64,000 bases of DNA, taken from the NCBI RefSeq assembly GCF_039621805.1, contig NZ_CP155075.1, forward strand, positions 930,001-994,000, in the 5' to 3' direction. A model generated the notes under the pieces. That model ran no database searches. It was not told the DNA's origin and worked only from the letters and a program-made list of their open reading frames with translations. This stretch comes from Paraburkholderia sp. PREW-6R. Its GTDB lineage: Bacteria > Pseudomonadota > Gammaproteobacteria > Burkholderiales > Burkholderiaceae. A program made the position numbers and the translations under genes. Positions 16,814-25,410 of this stretch are shown one piece after another (position 1 is the first letter of the stretch; every line of letters begins with the position of its first letter).

Positions 16814-17803
16814 TTACAGAGTGACGACGATCCTGCCGATATGCTGGTTCTTCTCCAGCTCACGATGCGCTTCGACGATTTGTTCGAACCGGAAATACTT
16901 TGAGATGGTTGCCTTCAGCTTGCCCGCTTCGAGATTTTCATAAACGAATCGGGCTACTTTGGCCTGACGGGCCGGGCTGGTGGTAATCGAGAACAGGTTA
17001 TAGCCCCGGATCACGATTTCCTTTGCGAGCGTGCGGAGCATCGGGAGCGGTGTCACTTCGTCGCTCAACGCGCCATAGATCATGACCGTGCCACCTGGCG
17101 CCAGGGCGTCGATAAGCTTGGGGAACGTGGGACCACCGACCGGATCGAACGCGACGGTCGCCCCCGCGCCCTGGGTTATCCGTTCGACCTCGACCACAAG
17201 ATCCTCGTCGTCGGTGACGATGACGTGGTCGGCACCTGCCGTTCTGATTGGCGCGACCTTCTCGCTGGTGCGCGTCGTTGCAATGACCTTCGCGCCTGCA
17301 AGCTTTGCAACCTGGATTGCACCCATGCCCACGCTGCTCGAACCGGCAGTGATGATCACGGTATCGTCAGGCGTCACGATGCCGCTTTCAATGAACGCTC
17401 CCCACGGCGTGATGAACGGATTCCAGATGGACACCGCTTCTTCGAACGAAATTGACGATGGCTTTTTCACCGCAGCGCTTGCCGGAGCCAACACATGGTC
17501 GCCATACAGGCCGTAATCGTTCATCGAGAAGGCCGGCATGGTGGAAACCTCATCGCCCACCGCGAGGTGCGTGACGTTTTCTCCAACGGCCTCCACAACG
17601 CCTGCGGACTCATAGCCCAACCGGCCGGGAAGATTGACAGGTTCAACATACACACCTGTGCGCCACATCGATTCCGCACGGTTCAAACCGATCGCCTTCA
17701 CGGCGATGCGGATCTCATCCGGTCCCGGCTCCGGCAAGGCGACGTCCTCGATCCTCAGAACATCGGGTGAGCCATATTCAGCAAAGGTGACGATGCGTGC
17801 CAT
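16814..17803 (-). CDS. Zinc-independent quinone oxidoreductase-like dehydrogenase (MDR family)
   Basis: A 329-residue medium-chain dehydrogenase/reductase. The N-terminal GroES-like domain has GLNRAESMWRTGVY where zinc-dependent alcohol dehydrogenases have a Cys ligand. This Asn-Arg pattern, together with GYESAGVVEAVGENV, points to the zinc-free quinone oxidoreductase branch. The Rossmann part carries ITAGSSSVGMGAIQVAKLAGAKVIATT. It uses NAD(P)H on a quinone or enone-type substrate. It is 26 bases upstream of the next gene boundary in the operon that also encodes an LLM monooxygenase and a hydrolase. Confidence 0.87.
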   Translation of the reverse strand: MARIVTFAEYGSPDVLRIEDVALPEPGPDEIRIAVKAIGLNRAESMWRTGVYVEPVNLPGRLGYESAGVVEAVGENVTHLAVGDEVSTMPAFSMNDYGLYGDHVLAPASAAVKKPSSISFEEAVSIWNPFITPWGAFIESGIVTPDDTVIITAGSSSVGMGAIQVAKLAGAKVIATTRTSEKVAPIRTAGADHVIVTDDEDLVVEVERITQGAGATVAFDPVGGPTFPKLIDALAPGGTVMIYGALSDEVTPLPMLRTLAKEIVIRGYNLFSITTSPARQAKVARFVYENLEAGKLKATISKYFRFEQIVEAHRELEKNQHIGRIVVTL

Positions 17804-17829
17804 GGTGAAATCCTTTAACGAAGATGAAA

Positions 17830-19176
17830 TCAGACGACCGCGCTGGGCGCGTGCGGAAAGAAACGGTTAGAAGGCCGTGAAAGGCCGAGATGCTCGCGTA
17901 AAGTGCGCCCTTCATATTCGCGTCTGAACAGGCCGCGTCGCTGGAGCTCCGGGACGAGCCTGTCGACCACCTCGTCGAGACCGCCTGGCAGCCAGGGAAA
18001 CATGATGTTGAAGCCGTCGCAGGCCTGCGTTTCCAACCACTCCTGCATCTCGTCGGCGATCGACGTCGCGGTGCCGACGAAGGCGAAGCCCGAATAGCTG
18101 CCGGCGGCTCGTGCGAGCTCCCGGATCGTCAAACCCTTCTCGCGGGCGAGGTTGACCATCCGCTCGCGCTGGGAGCGACCGGCTTCGGTCTCCGGAATTT
18201 CCGGCAGCGGCCCATCGGGGTCGTAACCGGAGACGTCGAATCCCAGCATCGCGTTCAGAGAGCCGATGCCACTGTCATAGTGGACGAGGCTGTCGAGCGT
18301 CGCACGGCGTTCGACCGCCTCATCCTTGCTGTCGGCGACGATCACGAAAGCGCCGGGCAGGTAACGCAGCGTGTCGGGTGCGCGGCCGATCGCTGCCATG
18401 CGGGATCGGACGTCGGCATTGAAGCTGCGTGCGGCCTCTATCGTTGGCGGGGCGCCGAAAATGACCTCGGCGGTTTCCGCTGCGAACTGACGGCCTGCCG
18501 GCGACGCACCGGCCTGCACAATCACAGGCCAGCCCTGCGGAGGCCGGGCGATGTTCAGCGGGCCGCGCACGTTCAGTGAGGGACCTGCGTGACTGATCGC
18601 ATGAATGCGTGCGGGATCGACGAAGACCCCGCTTTCGGCATTCCTGACGAAGGCGTCGTCGGCGAAACTGTCCCAGAGGCCAGTGACGACATCGACAAAC
18701 TCCCGGGCAAGTTCGTAGCGATCGTCATGATCCATCTGTGACGCGTAGCCGAAGTTCAGGGCCGCGTCGGGGTTCGCCGTCGTCACCACGTTCCAGCCTG
18801 CCCGACCGCCGCTGATGTGGTCCAGCGACGCAAAGCGCCTGGCAATGTGGTACGGCGCATCGAACGTTGTCGAAGCTGTGGCGATCAGCCCGATCCGCTC
18901 AGTCACCGCGGACAGCGCCGAGAGCAGCGTGAAAGGTTCGAATGACGTCACCGTGTGGCTTCTCATGAGAGCCGCGATGGGCATGTTCAATAACGCCAGG
19001 TGATCGGCCATGAAGAAGGCATCGAACTTCGCCTCTTCCAGTCGCCGGATCGAGCGACGCATCTGGTCGAGGCTGAAATTCGCATGCGGGTCGGCGCCCG
19101 GATAGCGCCACGCACCCGTGTGGATGGCCGCCGGTCGCATGAATGCACCGAGGTGAAGTTGGCGATGTCTGGCCAT
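17830..19176 (-). CDS. LLM-class flavin-dependent monooxygenase (NtaA/SnaA/DszA family)
   Basis: A 448-residue luciferase-like monooxygenase of the NtaA/DszA subgroup. It starts with HLGAFMRPAAIHTGAWRYPGADPHANFSLDQM and contains the typical FDAFFMADHLALL, TERIGLIATASTTFDAPYHIARRFASLDHISGGRAGWNVVTT and GFNIMFPWLPGGLDEVVDRLVPELQRRGLFRREYEG blocks. These enzymes use FMNH2 from a separate reductase and O2 to oxidise sulfur or nitrogen compounds or to do Baeyer-Villiger reactions. No flavin reductase gene is adjacent. The operon context (hydrolase, SDRs, quinone reductase) suggests catabolism of an organic substrate that I cannot name. Confidence 0.9.
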   Translation of the reverse strand: MARHRQLHLGAFMRPAAIHTGAWRYPGADPHANFSLDQMRRSIRRLEEAKFDAFFMADHLALLNMPIAALMRSHTVTSFEPFTLLSALSAVTERIGLIATASTTFDAPYHIARRFASLDHISGGRAGWNVVTTANPDAALNFGYASQMDHDDRYELAREFVDVVTGLWDSFADDAFVRNAESGVFVDPARIHAISHAGPSLNVRGPLNIARPPQGWPVIVQAGASPAGRQFAAETAEVIFGAPPTIEAARSFNADVRSRMAAIGRAPDTLRYLPGAFVIVADSKDEAVERRATLDSLVHYDSGIGSLNAMLGFDVSGYDPDGPLPEIPETEAGRSQRERMVNLAREKGLTIRELARAAGSYSGFAFVGTATSIADEMQEWLETQACDGFNIMFPWLPGGLDEVVDRLVPELQRRGLFRREYEGRTLREHLGLSRPSNRFFPHAPSAVV

Positions 19177-19232
19177 CTGTTGCTCCGTCGCGTCAGGTGC
19201 CGCTGGCCCGATGGACGGGTCAGCGGCGGGCG

Positions 19233-20069
19233 TCAGGCGTCGAGAAAGGTCGTCGCGTTGGCGACGAACGTCTCCGGATACTGATAGATCGACCCGTGAT
19301 TGGAGTCCGGATAGACGATCAGTTGCGCGTTCGGCAGATGCTGCTGGAGCGTGAACGAATGCCGCGTCGGAATGATGACGTCGTTGCTGCCCTGGACGAT
19401 CAGGACAGGCTGCCGGATCTCTTTCAGATACTCCAATGCGCTAGCGTTCGGCACATGCCATTTGCCGATCGCCTCGCCCTGAGCGGCAATGGTTTGCTCA
19501 CTCACTTGCGGATCGCGATCCTGACGACGCAGCTTGCGCTCGAGAAAGGCGAGCCCGGCCTTCTGGCTGGCTTCGGAAGGTCCGAAATGGACAGCCAGCC
19601 ACAGATGTTCGGGCGGGTCGTAAGTGCCGGCGAAGATCTCAGCCGAGCGGCTTTCCGACATGTCCTGCGAACGATGCCCGGTGCCGACGAGAATGACCTT
19701 GCGGACGAGGTCGCCGCCCTGCAGGGCGATCTCCTGCGCCACGAAGCCACCAATCGAAATGCCGAGCACGTCGACCTGGGTCAGACCCAGCGCGCGAATG
19801 AACGCGATCGCATTGGCGCCCATCTGCTGGAACGTCGTCGGGGTCTCGCCCGAGGAACTGGCGACGCCGGCATTGTTGAACAGGATCACCTCGCGATCCT
19901 TTGCAAAACCATCGGTGACTGCCGGATCCCAGTGGTCCAGGGTGCCGGTGTAGTGCTGATTGAAGACAAGCGGCACACCGCCCTGCTTGCCGAACCGACG
20001 GTAGGCGAAACGGATGCCGTTGGCTTCGACGAATTGGGTCGGTGCTGTGTCGTGACTGATGCTGTTCAT
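19233..20069 (-). CDS. Alpha/beta hydrolase
   Basis: A 278-residue alpha/beta hydrolase. The nucleophile elbow G-I-S105-I-G is clear. The acid is likely in VLIVQGSNDVIIP and the His in YPDSNHGSIYQYPE near the C-terminus. The oxyanion region (VFNQHYTGTLDHWDP) resembles haloperoxidase/epoxide-hydrolase-like members. It is the first gene of the minus-strand operon and is divergent from the LysR gene at 20250, which probably controls it. Substrate unknown. Confidence 0.88.
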   Translation of the reverse strand: MNSISHDTAPTQFVEANGIRFAYRRFGKQGGVPLVFNQHYTGTLDHWDPAVTDGFAKDREVILFNNAGVASSSGETPTTFQQMGANAIAFIRALGLTQVDVLGISIGGFVAQEIALQGGDLVRKVILVGTGHRSQDMSESRSAEIFAGTYDPPEHLWLAVHFGPSEASQKAGLAFLERKLRRQDRDPQVSEQTIAAQGEAIGKWHVPNASALEYLKEIRQPVLIVQGSNDVIIPTRHSFTLQQHLPNAQLIVYPDSNHGSIYQYPETFVANATTFLDA

Positions 20070-20199
20070 GGTTTAATCCTCTGTGCTCCGGCGAGCTGAC
20101 CAGGAAGGTGACGGCCTGTCGGAATTGACGGTTTCTTGCTGCTACGGTGTCAATATAGAGGGCAGTGTCCCCGGGTACTAGCCAGGAAATGAGGTTATG

Positions 20200-20222
20200 A
20201 TCTATCCCAGAACTGCATAGAT
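20200..20222 (+). promoter_or_regulatory. Perfect T-N11-A type LysR box
   Basis: ATCTAT (20200-20205), an 11-base spacer, and ATAGAT (20217-20222) form a perfect 6-bp inverted repeat with the T-N11-A geometry of LysR-family operators. It lies in the 180-base divergent spacer, 27 bases before the LysR start at 20250 and 130 bases before the hydrolase start at 20069. This position is right for autoregulation and activation of the divergent operon. The pattern is seen directly; the binding is inferred. Confidence 0.65.
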
Positions 20223-20249
20223 AGAACGTAAAGCGCCCAGAGGAACAGG

Positions 20250-21176
20250 ATGGACATCAACGCATTGCGGATTTTCTGCCGGGTCGCCCGACTGCAGAGT
20301 TTTTCAGCGGCCGCGCGCGAACTGTCGATCTCGCAATCGCAGGCCTCGCGCGCTGTTTCGGACATCGAGGCGGAGCTGGGCACGCTCCTGCTGGCGAGAA
20401 CGACACGCGCCGTTATGCCGACGGAGGCAGGCGCCGACTATCTCATCCGTGTCGAGGCCGTGCTCGACCAGCTTGACGATGCCGGACAGAGTGTCAGGCA
20501 GGACGAACTTCGCGGAACGCTGCGCGTCGGAATGCCGACGAGTGCCGGCGTGCGCGAGATCATCCCGCGCCTTCCCGGCTTTGCCGAACGCCATCCGCTG
20601 CTGCGGATCGACGTCGTGCTCGGCGACCGTCGCCAGGACCTGGTGCGGGACGCAGTCGATGTCGCCATCCGGATCGGCACGCTGCCGGACTCCAATGCGA
20701 CGGCGCGTCTGCTGACGACCTACCCACGGCTGATCGCCGCCTCTCCCGCCTATCTCGCCCGATACGGCACGCCCCTGTCACCGGACAGGCTCGTCGGTCA
20801 CCGGATTGTCTATGGACCCGCGGCCACTGTCAGTACCGCCTGGACGTTCACACAAGACGGAATCACCACCCAGGTGCCGATAGAGCCCAACCTGTCGTTC
20901 AGCGACAACGAGGGCGCGGTGGCGGCTGCGAAGGCCGGCATGGGTATCACCTCGATCGGATACTGGGCCTGCCGCAGGGAGCTGGAGGAAGGTTCGATCG
21001 TGCCGATCCTCACCGACTGGTCGATGGTCAGCACCAACGTGCATGCTTATTTTCCCCTCGGTCGCGCGACGCGGACGGCGGCCCGCGCGTTCATCAATTT
21101 CCTGATGGACGAGTTCGGCGATAGCGTCGATGTCAAACGCGCGGGATCACTCAATGGACCATTGTCACCGGCGTGA
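20250..21176 (+). CDS. LysR-family transcriptional regulator
   Basis: A 308-residue LysR protein. The HTH is DINALRIFCRVARLQSFSAAARELSISQSQASRAVSDIEAELGTLLLARTTRAVMPTEAGADYLIRVE. The rest is the effector-binding domain (GTLRVGMPTSAGVREIIPRLPGFAERHP...). It belongs to the large CrgA-like group. ATG 20250 has AGGAACAGG just upstream. Its 3' end overlaps the convergent universal stress gene by 26 bases. It is most likely the regulator of the divergent five-gene operon (20069 to 15107). Confidence 0.92.
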   Translation: MDINALRIFCRVARLQSFSAAARELSISQSQASRAVSDIEAELGTLLLARTTRAVMPTEAGADYLIRVEAVLDQLDDAGQSVRQDELRGTLRVGMPTSAGVREIIPRLPGFAERHPLLRIDVVLGDRRQDLVRDAVDVAIRIGTLPDSNATARLLTTYPRLIAASPAYLARYGTPLSPDRLVGHRIVYGPAATVSTAWTFTQDGITTQVPIEPNLSFSDNEGAVAAAKAGMGITSIGYWACRRELEEGSIVPILTDWSMVSTNVHAYFPLGRATRTAARAFINFLMDEFGDSVDVKRAGSLNGPLSPA

Positions 21177-21567
21177 CGGTGCACCTCGACAAGGACGCGA
21201 GCATCGCCAGTCTGCGGAGGAAACCCATGTGGCTGACGTCGATCACCATGACGTCGGGCCGGCTGGTCGCCGAGTAGTCGGCGATCGCTTTTGTCCAATG
21301 GCCGAATACGCGCTTCCAGCGGTACGGCACGCCGGCGTCTTCGAGTATGGTGCGGGCGTCGATCAACGCCTGCAGCATGGTCCGCTTCTCGTGGCGAATC
21401 AGAGCGCTCCGTGTATGGAACGCCGCCGCGCGCCCGTGGTCGCCGGGCTCCAGAACTTCCAGCAATTCGACTTCGGTCACGCCACGCTCCAGATACATCA
21501 ACGCAGCATAGCGAGCGGCTTCGACCGCACCGCGATGATCGAGGACTGGGATCAGCATTCGTATCAT
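21151..21567 (-). CDS. Universal stress protein (UspA family)
   Basis: A 138-residue UspA-like protein starting MIRMLIPVLDHRGAVEAARYAALMYLERGVTEVELLEVLEPG. A C-terminal DVMVIDVSHMGFLRRLAMLASLSRCTVTPVTMVH has only a partly conserved G-x-S nucleotide-binding motif (no clear G-x2-G-x9-G(S/T)), so ATP binding is uncertain. GGAG eight bases ahead supports ATG 21567. It is convergent with and overlaps the LysR gene. It faces away from nhaA, with the palindromic site at 21746-21763 between them. Confidence 0.82.
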   Translation of the reverse strand: MIRMLIPVLDHRGAVEAARYAALMYLERGVTEVELLEVLEPGDHGRAAAFHTRSALIRHEKRTMLQALIDARTILEDAGVPYRWKRVFGHWTKAIADYSATSRPDVMVIDVSHMGFLRRLAMLASLSRCTVTPVTMVH

Positions 21568-21743
21568 CAGAAACTCCGGCTCAATATTTTTATATTCCGA
21601 GCTTAGCTAAAGCTGCGTTAACGCCGCGTAAAAGTAATGGGTCAGTTCAACGACTGCGGGCAGGCCGGCGAAACCGGAGGAATGTCGACTGGCTTGTCCG
21701 ACGGACCAATGGCGCGGCCTGGCGTGAAGCCGCTGCGACGCGA

Positions 21744-21795
21744 GTATTGGACCAAAGTCCAATTGTCTTGAAGAGACGCAAACTCCACTATTGAC
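21744..21795 (+). promoter_or_regulatory. Promoter module of nhaA with ATTGGAC-N4-GTCCAAT operator
   Basis: The palindrome ATTGGACCAAAGTCCAAT (21746-21763) has perfect 7-bp arms. A 23-base block around it (21744-21766) is identical to the reverse complement of 36167-36189, ahead of the SYLF lipoprotein gene. The 29 bases that follow match at 22 positions without gaps, giving 45/52 identity. A plausible promoter is TTGTCT (21763-21768), 17 bases, CACTAT (21786-21791), directed at nhaA. The operator arm touches the -35 region, as for a class II activator. The binding protein is not known; the FixJ-like regulator of this window is a candidate (inference). The rest of 21568-21938 holds no supported gene. 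Confidence 0.7.
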
Positions 21796-21938
21796 GTGGA
21801 CCGGGAAAAATTCGAGGCGGAATGTGTTCGATACCGTCACGTCATGTTGCACCTTATGAACGACTTCGGCGATCAGCGTCGGATACTCGCGACTGCGCCG
21901 GTACGATCGCTCGAGCGGGCTCAGACCATCAAGCGTGG

Positions 21939-23177
21939 ATGTTCAGACAACGGACGGGCAACGTGATCAACAACACGCTTCGCAAGACGACCCACGGCAT
22001 CTCGACGTTCCTGGAAATGGAATCGGCGGGCGGATTGCTGCTCATGGCCGCAGCCGTACTCGCGCTGATCTTCAGCAATTCACCGCTTCGACACGCGTAC
22101 GACGATCTCCTGAAGATTCCCGTGGAGGTGCGCTTTGGGACGTTCATTGTCGCAAAGCCGCTTCTACTGTGGATCAACGACGGTTTGATGGCTATCTTTT
22201 TCCTTCTGGTCGGACTGGAGGTCAAGCGCGAGGTTCTTGAAGGTGAACTATCCACTCCTGCGCAGATTGTCCTGCCCGTGGTTGCAGGCGTGGGCGGGAT
22301 GGTCGTCCCCGCCCTCATCTATTTCCTTATCAATCGTGGGAATGGTGCGGCCTTGAATGGCTGGGCCATTCCCACGGCCACTGACATTGCATTTGCACTC
22401 GGCATTCTTTCGCTGCTCGGCAACCGGGTGCCGGTGTCGTTGAAAATATTCCTCACCGCCGTCGCGATCGCCGATGATCTGGGCGCGATCGTTATCATTG
22501 CGCTGTTCTATACAGTGGATCTTTCCCTCGCGATGCTGTTTCTGGCGGCTGTGGCCGTCGCGGTGCTGACCGCCTTGAATCTGCAGAACGTCACGCGCAT
22601 TGCACCTTACGTCATTGTGGGCGTGATCCTGTGGGTTTTCGTTCTGAAGTCCGGTATTCACGCAACGCTTGCAGGCGTTGCGATTGCTTTTGCGGTGCCG
22701 CTGAAGACAAAGGACGCACAAAACCATGCTCCGCTGCACCAGCTTGAACATAGCCTCCACCCGTGGGTGGCCTTCGCCGTTTTGCCAATCTTTGCTTTTG
22801 CCAATGCCGGCGTCTCATTCGCTGGTGTGACGGTCACTGCGCTCGCAGAACCGCTGCCGCTCGGCATCGCCGCAGGTCTTTTCATCGGGAAGCTGGTCGG
22901 CGTCTGCGGGGGGAGCGCTGTGCTGATCCGGCTTGGCCTCGCCAGGCTTCCTGCGGGCTGCAACTGGCGTCAGTTCGTGGGCGTAGCCGCATTGTGCGGT
23001 GTCGGTTTCACCATGAGCCTGTTCATCGGCTCGCTCGCATTCGAAGGCCCGGAATTCTTTACCCCACTCCGCTTGGGCGTGATCGCGGGCTCGACGCTGT
23101 CGGGCGTGACCGGTTATCTGCTCCTCAGGTTTGCTTCGGCGGATTCCCGGACTATCCCGTCAGGCGTGGCGAGCTAG
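21939..23177 (+). CDS. nhaA: Na+/H+ antiporter NhaA
   Basis: About 412 residues from ATG 21939, close to the length of known NhaA. Conserved pieces are STFLEMESAGGLLLMAAAVLALIFSNS (first helix), LLLWINDGLMAIFFLLVGLEVKREVLEGEL, WAIPTATDIAFALGILSLLGNRVP (helix IV with TDIA) and AVAIADDLGAIVIIALFY with the Asp-Asp pair that binds Na+/H+. Twelve hydrophobic helices can be counted. It exports Na+ in exchange for protons at the inner membrane. The frame is open to ATG 21822, 39 codons further up with GAGG ahead; given the promoter at ~21786, that longer start is also possible. Confidence 0.93.
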   Translation: MFRQRTGNVINNTLRKTTHGISTFLEMESAGGLLLMAAAVLALIFSNSPLRHAYDDLLKIPVEVRFGTFIVAKPLLLWINDGLMAIFFLLVGLEVKREVLEGELSTPAQIVLPVVAGVGGMVVPALIYFLINRGNGAALNGWAIPTATDIAFALGILSLLGNRVPVSLKIFLTAVAIADDLGAIVIIALFYTVDLSLAMLFLAAVAVAVLTALNLQNVTRIAPYVIVGVILWVFVLKSGIHATLAGVAIAFAVPLKTKDAQNHAPLHQLEHSLHPWVAFAVLPIFAFANAGVSFAGVTVTALAEPLPLGIAAGLFIGKLVGVCGGSAVLIRLGLARLPAGCNWRQFVGVAALCGVGFTMSLFIGSLAFEGPEFFTPLRLGVIAGSTLSGVTGYLLLRFASADSRTIPSGVAS

Positions 23178-23204
23178 TCCGCTCCGGACGCGGAGAACAG
23201 CATC

Positions 23205-24407
23205 GTGAACCTCGACACGCTCGAAACGCTGATGACTGCTTCCCTGGTTCTTCTGCTTGGGCGGCGGATTCTCGCGAGTGTACGCATACTGCGGACTTAC
23301 ACGATCCCCGAGCCGGTGGTCGGCGGCCTGCTCGTCGCGTTGCTGGTTTTTGCGTTAGGCAGCACCTTGAAGATCGACGTGCGTTTCGACAGCGCGCTTC
23401 AGGTGCCGCTGATGCTCTCTTTCTTTGCCACCATCGGCCTTAACGCCGATCTGGCAAGCCTGAAGACCGGGGGGCGTTCGTTGTTTGTTTTTCTGGGTGC
23501 GGTGGTCGGCCTGCTCGTCATGCAGAATATGCTTGGCATCGGCCTCGCCTGGGCATTGGGGCAAGAGCGCATTCTCGGCCTGCTCGCGGCGTCGGTGACC
23601 CTCTCGGGCGGCCACGGCACCGGTGCAGCCTGGGCCAGGGTGTTCGCAGAGCGTCACGGCCTTCAGGCGGCGACGGAGATAGCCATTGCCTGCGCAACGT
23701 TCGGCTTGATACTGGGAGGATTGATAGGCGGCCCGGTCGCGCGTTTTCTCATCACACACTATGGCCTTGTTCCCCACCCGCAACGCGATGTGGCAGACAC
23801 CAACACGACGGGTTTCGAGCAACCCAAAGCGGTTCGGCCGATCACGGCCGACGCCGTCATCGAAACGGTGGCGCTGATTGCCGTGTGTCTCGCTGTCGGC
23901 TCAGCGCTCGCATCGCGGTTGAATGGCACGGCGTTCGAGCTACCCACGTTCGTGTGTGTCCTGTTCGTCGGCGTCGTTCTGCGGAACGGGCTTGCCGTGA
24001 ACGGCTGGTATCAGGTCTCCGAGCGCGCAGTATGGCTGATCGGCAATGTCAGCCTCGCACTTTTTCTTGCGATCGCGCTGATGAGCCTGCGGCTGGGGGA
24101 CCTCGCCTCGCTTGCGTTGCCGCTTCTCGCCATCCTCGTCGTGCAGGCGATCGCCATGGCGGGCTATGCCATTTTCGTCACCTTCCGGGTCATGGGCCGC
24201 AACTATGACGCGGCGGTGCTAGCCGCCGGACATTGCGGCTTCGGCCTCGGGGCCACGCCAACCGCGATCGCAAACATGCAGGCCATCACCGAGCGGTTCG
24301 GCCCCTCCCATCTGTCCTTCCTGGTTGTGCCTATGGTGGGAGCGTTTTTTATCGACGTCGCGAATGCGATCGTCATCAAGCTGTTTCTGCTGCTGCCAAT
24401 TTTTTGA
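23205..24407 (+). CDS. gltS: Sodium/glutamate symporter GltS
   Basis: A 400-residue GltS-family Na+:glutamate carrier. It has two homologous halves. The first has TLSGGHGTGAAWARVF, the second AGHCGFGLGATPTAIANMQAITERFGPSHLSFLVVPMVGAFFIDVANAIVI, both diagnostic for GltS. About ten to eleven hydrophobic helices are visible. The start is GTG 23205 with GGAG upstream, 27 bases after the nhaA stop. Co-transcription with nhaA is likely and makes sense because NhaA maintains the Na+ gradient that GltS uses. Confidence 0.92.
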   Translation: MNLDTLETLMTASLVLLLGRRILASVRILRTYTIPEPVVGGLLVALLVFALGSTLKIDVRFDSALQVPLMLSFFATIGLNADLASLKTGGRSLFVFLGAVVGLLVMQNMLGIGLAWALGQERILGLLAASVTLSGGHGTGAAWARVFAERHGLQAATEIAIACATFGLILGGLIGGPVARFLITHYGLVPHPQRDVADTNTTGFEQPKAVRPITADAVIETVALIAVCLAVGSALASRLNGTAFELPTFVCVLFVGVVLRNGLAVNGWYQVSERAVWLIGNVSLALFLAIALMSLRLGDLASLALPLLAILVVQAIAMAGYAIFVTFRVMGRNYDAAVLAAGHCGFGLGATPTAIANMQAITERFGPSHLSFLVVPMVGAFFIDVANAIVIKLFLLLPIF

Positions 24408-24571
24408 TTGATGAACTCGCCTGCCCGGAACCTAGTCCGCTATGTACCCCGTGTTCTTCGCGCCAGTCACGCAACGATCAGAACGCGCGTCCCAACATCA
24501 GTCCGCCCGACTCCACGTCGTTTCCGATCGCTACCCTGCAACGCAAAAGCTGCACGTGTGGCGAACCCATC

Positions 24572-25276
24572 TCAGCGGACACACGAAACGTAGCTCCGAT
24601 ACGAATCGTGCTTAACGCCCACTTTACCGTCACCCAGATTGACCACTTTGTGCAATCCCCTGCCGGCGAAGCTGTGCGACCAGTACACACTGCCCCCGCC
24701 CCATCCATAGAGACCCTCTGCATAACGCGAATCGCCTTTGGGCGCGATGATCGCGTATTGGCTTCCCTTAGCGGTGCTTTTAGCCGTGTTCGCATAAGCG
24801 AAGAGCGCCTTCAGCTCTTCGACCGTCGGTAGCCGCATACCACGGTTCGCACAATGGTAGCGAGCATCGTGATAGTCGTACCGCACAACCCGGGCGCCAT
24901 TGAAAGGGTCCGGGGCACTCTGCTTCGCGCGCGCGATTTTTTTCTCCCACGAATAGGCCCTGGTGACGGGGCGGCTGAAGCAGACCCTGTGAGGGAACAC
25001 GGTCGTGCCGCCGCCAGCCATCGGATACGTCCCCTCGGGCATGCAGATTTCGTCAGCGGCTGCCGGCGTGTCCGCCTGTGCGGGGACGGGCGAAAGACCC
25101 GAAAAAAGACTGGGCACCGCAATCAGCAATGCGCGAAGCAGCCTGAACCCCGGGCTTCGCCTCCCACTGCCGGAAAGCTCGAGTCCGGCATTCGAATGGC
25201 CGTGCCGGTAGCACAGGCCGCGGCGTGGCGTTGGCTTGACCTGTATGACAGGTACGGCATCGCTAGCAGGGTTCAT
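24572..25276 (-). CDS. Secreted protein with C-type-lectin-like C-terminal domain
   Basis: A 234-residue protein. ATG 25276 is supported by CAGGAGAAGG seven bases ahead. A hydrophobic stretch RLLRALLIAVPSLFSGLSPVPAQA (near residues 45-70) looks like a late signal or membrane anchor after a basic N-terminus. The C-terminal ~110 residues read YHCANRGMRLPTVEELKALFAYANT ... GLYGWGGGSVYWSHSFAGRGLHKVVNLGDG ... SYVSCVR. That matches the C-terminal lectin-like modules of invasin/intimin-type adhesins and DUF1566 proteins, with the conserved C-AN-x-G-M-x-LPT-x-EEL and final Cys. Here the domain is not attached to a long adhesin. It is transcribed in the same direction as the Pqi/RND operon, 134 bases after pqiC. 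Confidence 0.7.
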   Translation of the reverse strand: MNPASDAVPVIQVKPTPRRGLCYRHGHSNAGLELSGSGRRSPGFRLLRALLIAVPSLFSGLSPVPAQADTPAAADEICMPEGTYPMAGGGTTVFPHRVCFSRPVTRAYSWEKKIARAKQSAPDPFNGARVVRYDYHDARYHCANRGMRLPTVEELKALFAYANTAKSTAKGSQYAIIAPKGDSRYAEGLYGWGGGSVYWSHSFAGRGLHKVVNLGDGKVGVKHDSYRSYVSCVR

Positions 25277-25410
25277 GGCCTTCTCCTGATGCAGGCGAGA
25301 GGTTTCCCAGGGGCGGAGATCACGCCCCGAGCGAGTCACCCTGGTTCGAACATTAATGCGGCGGTCCGCCTGACCCATAGCGCTACCCCATCACCTGGAG
25401 CAGCGCAGAC

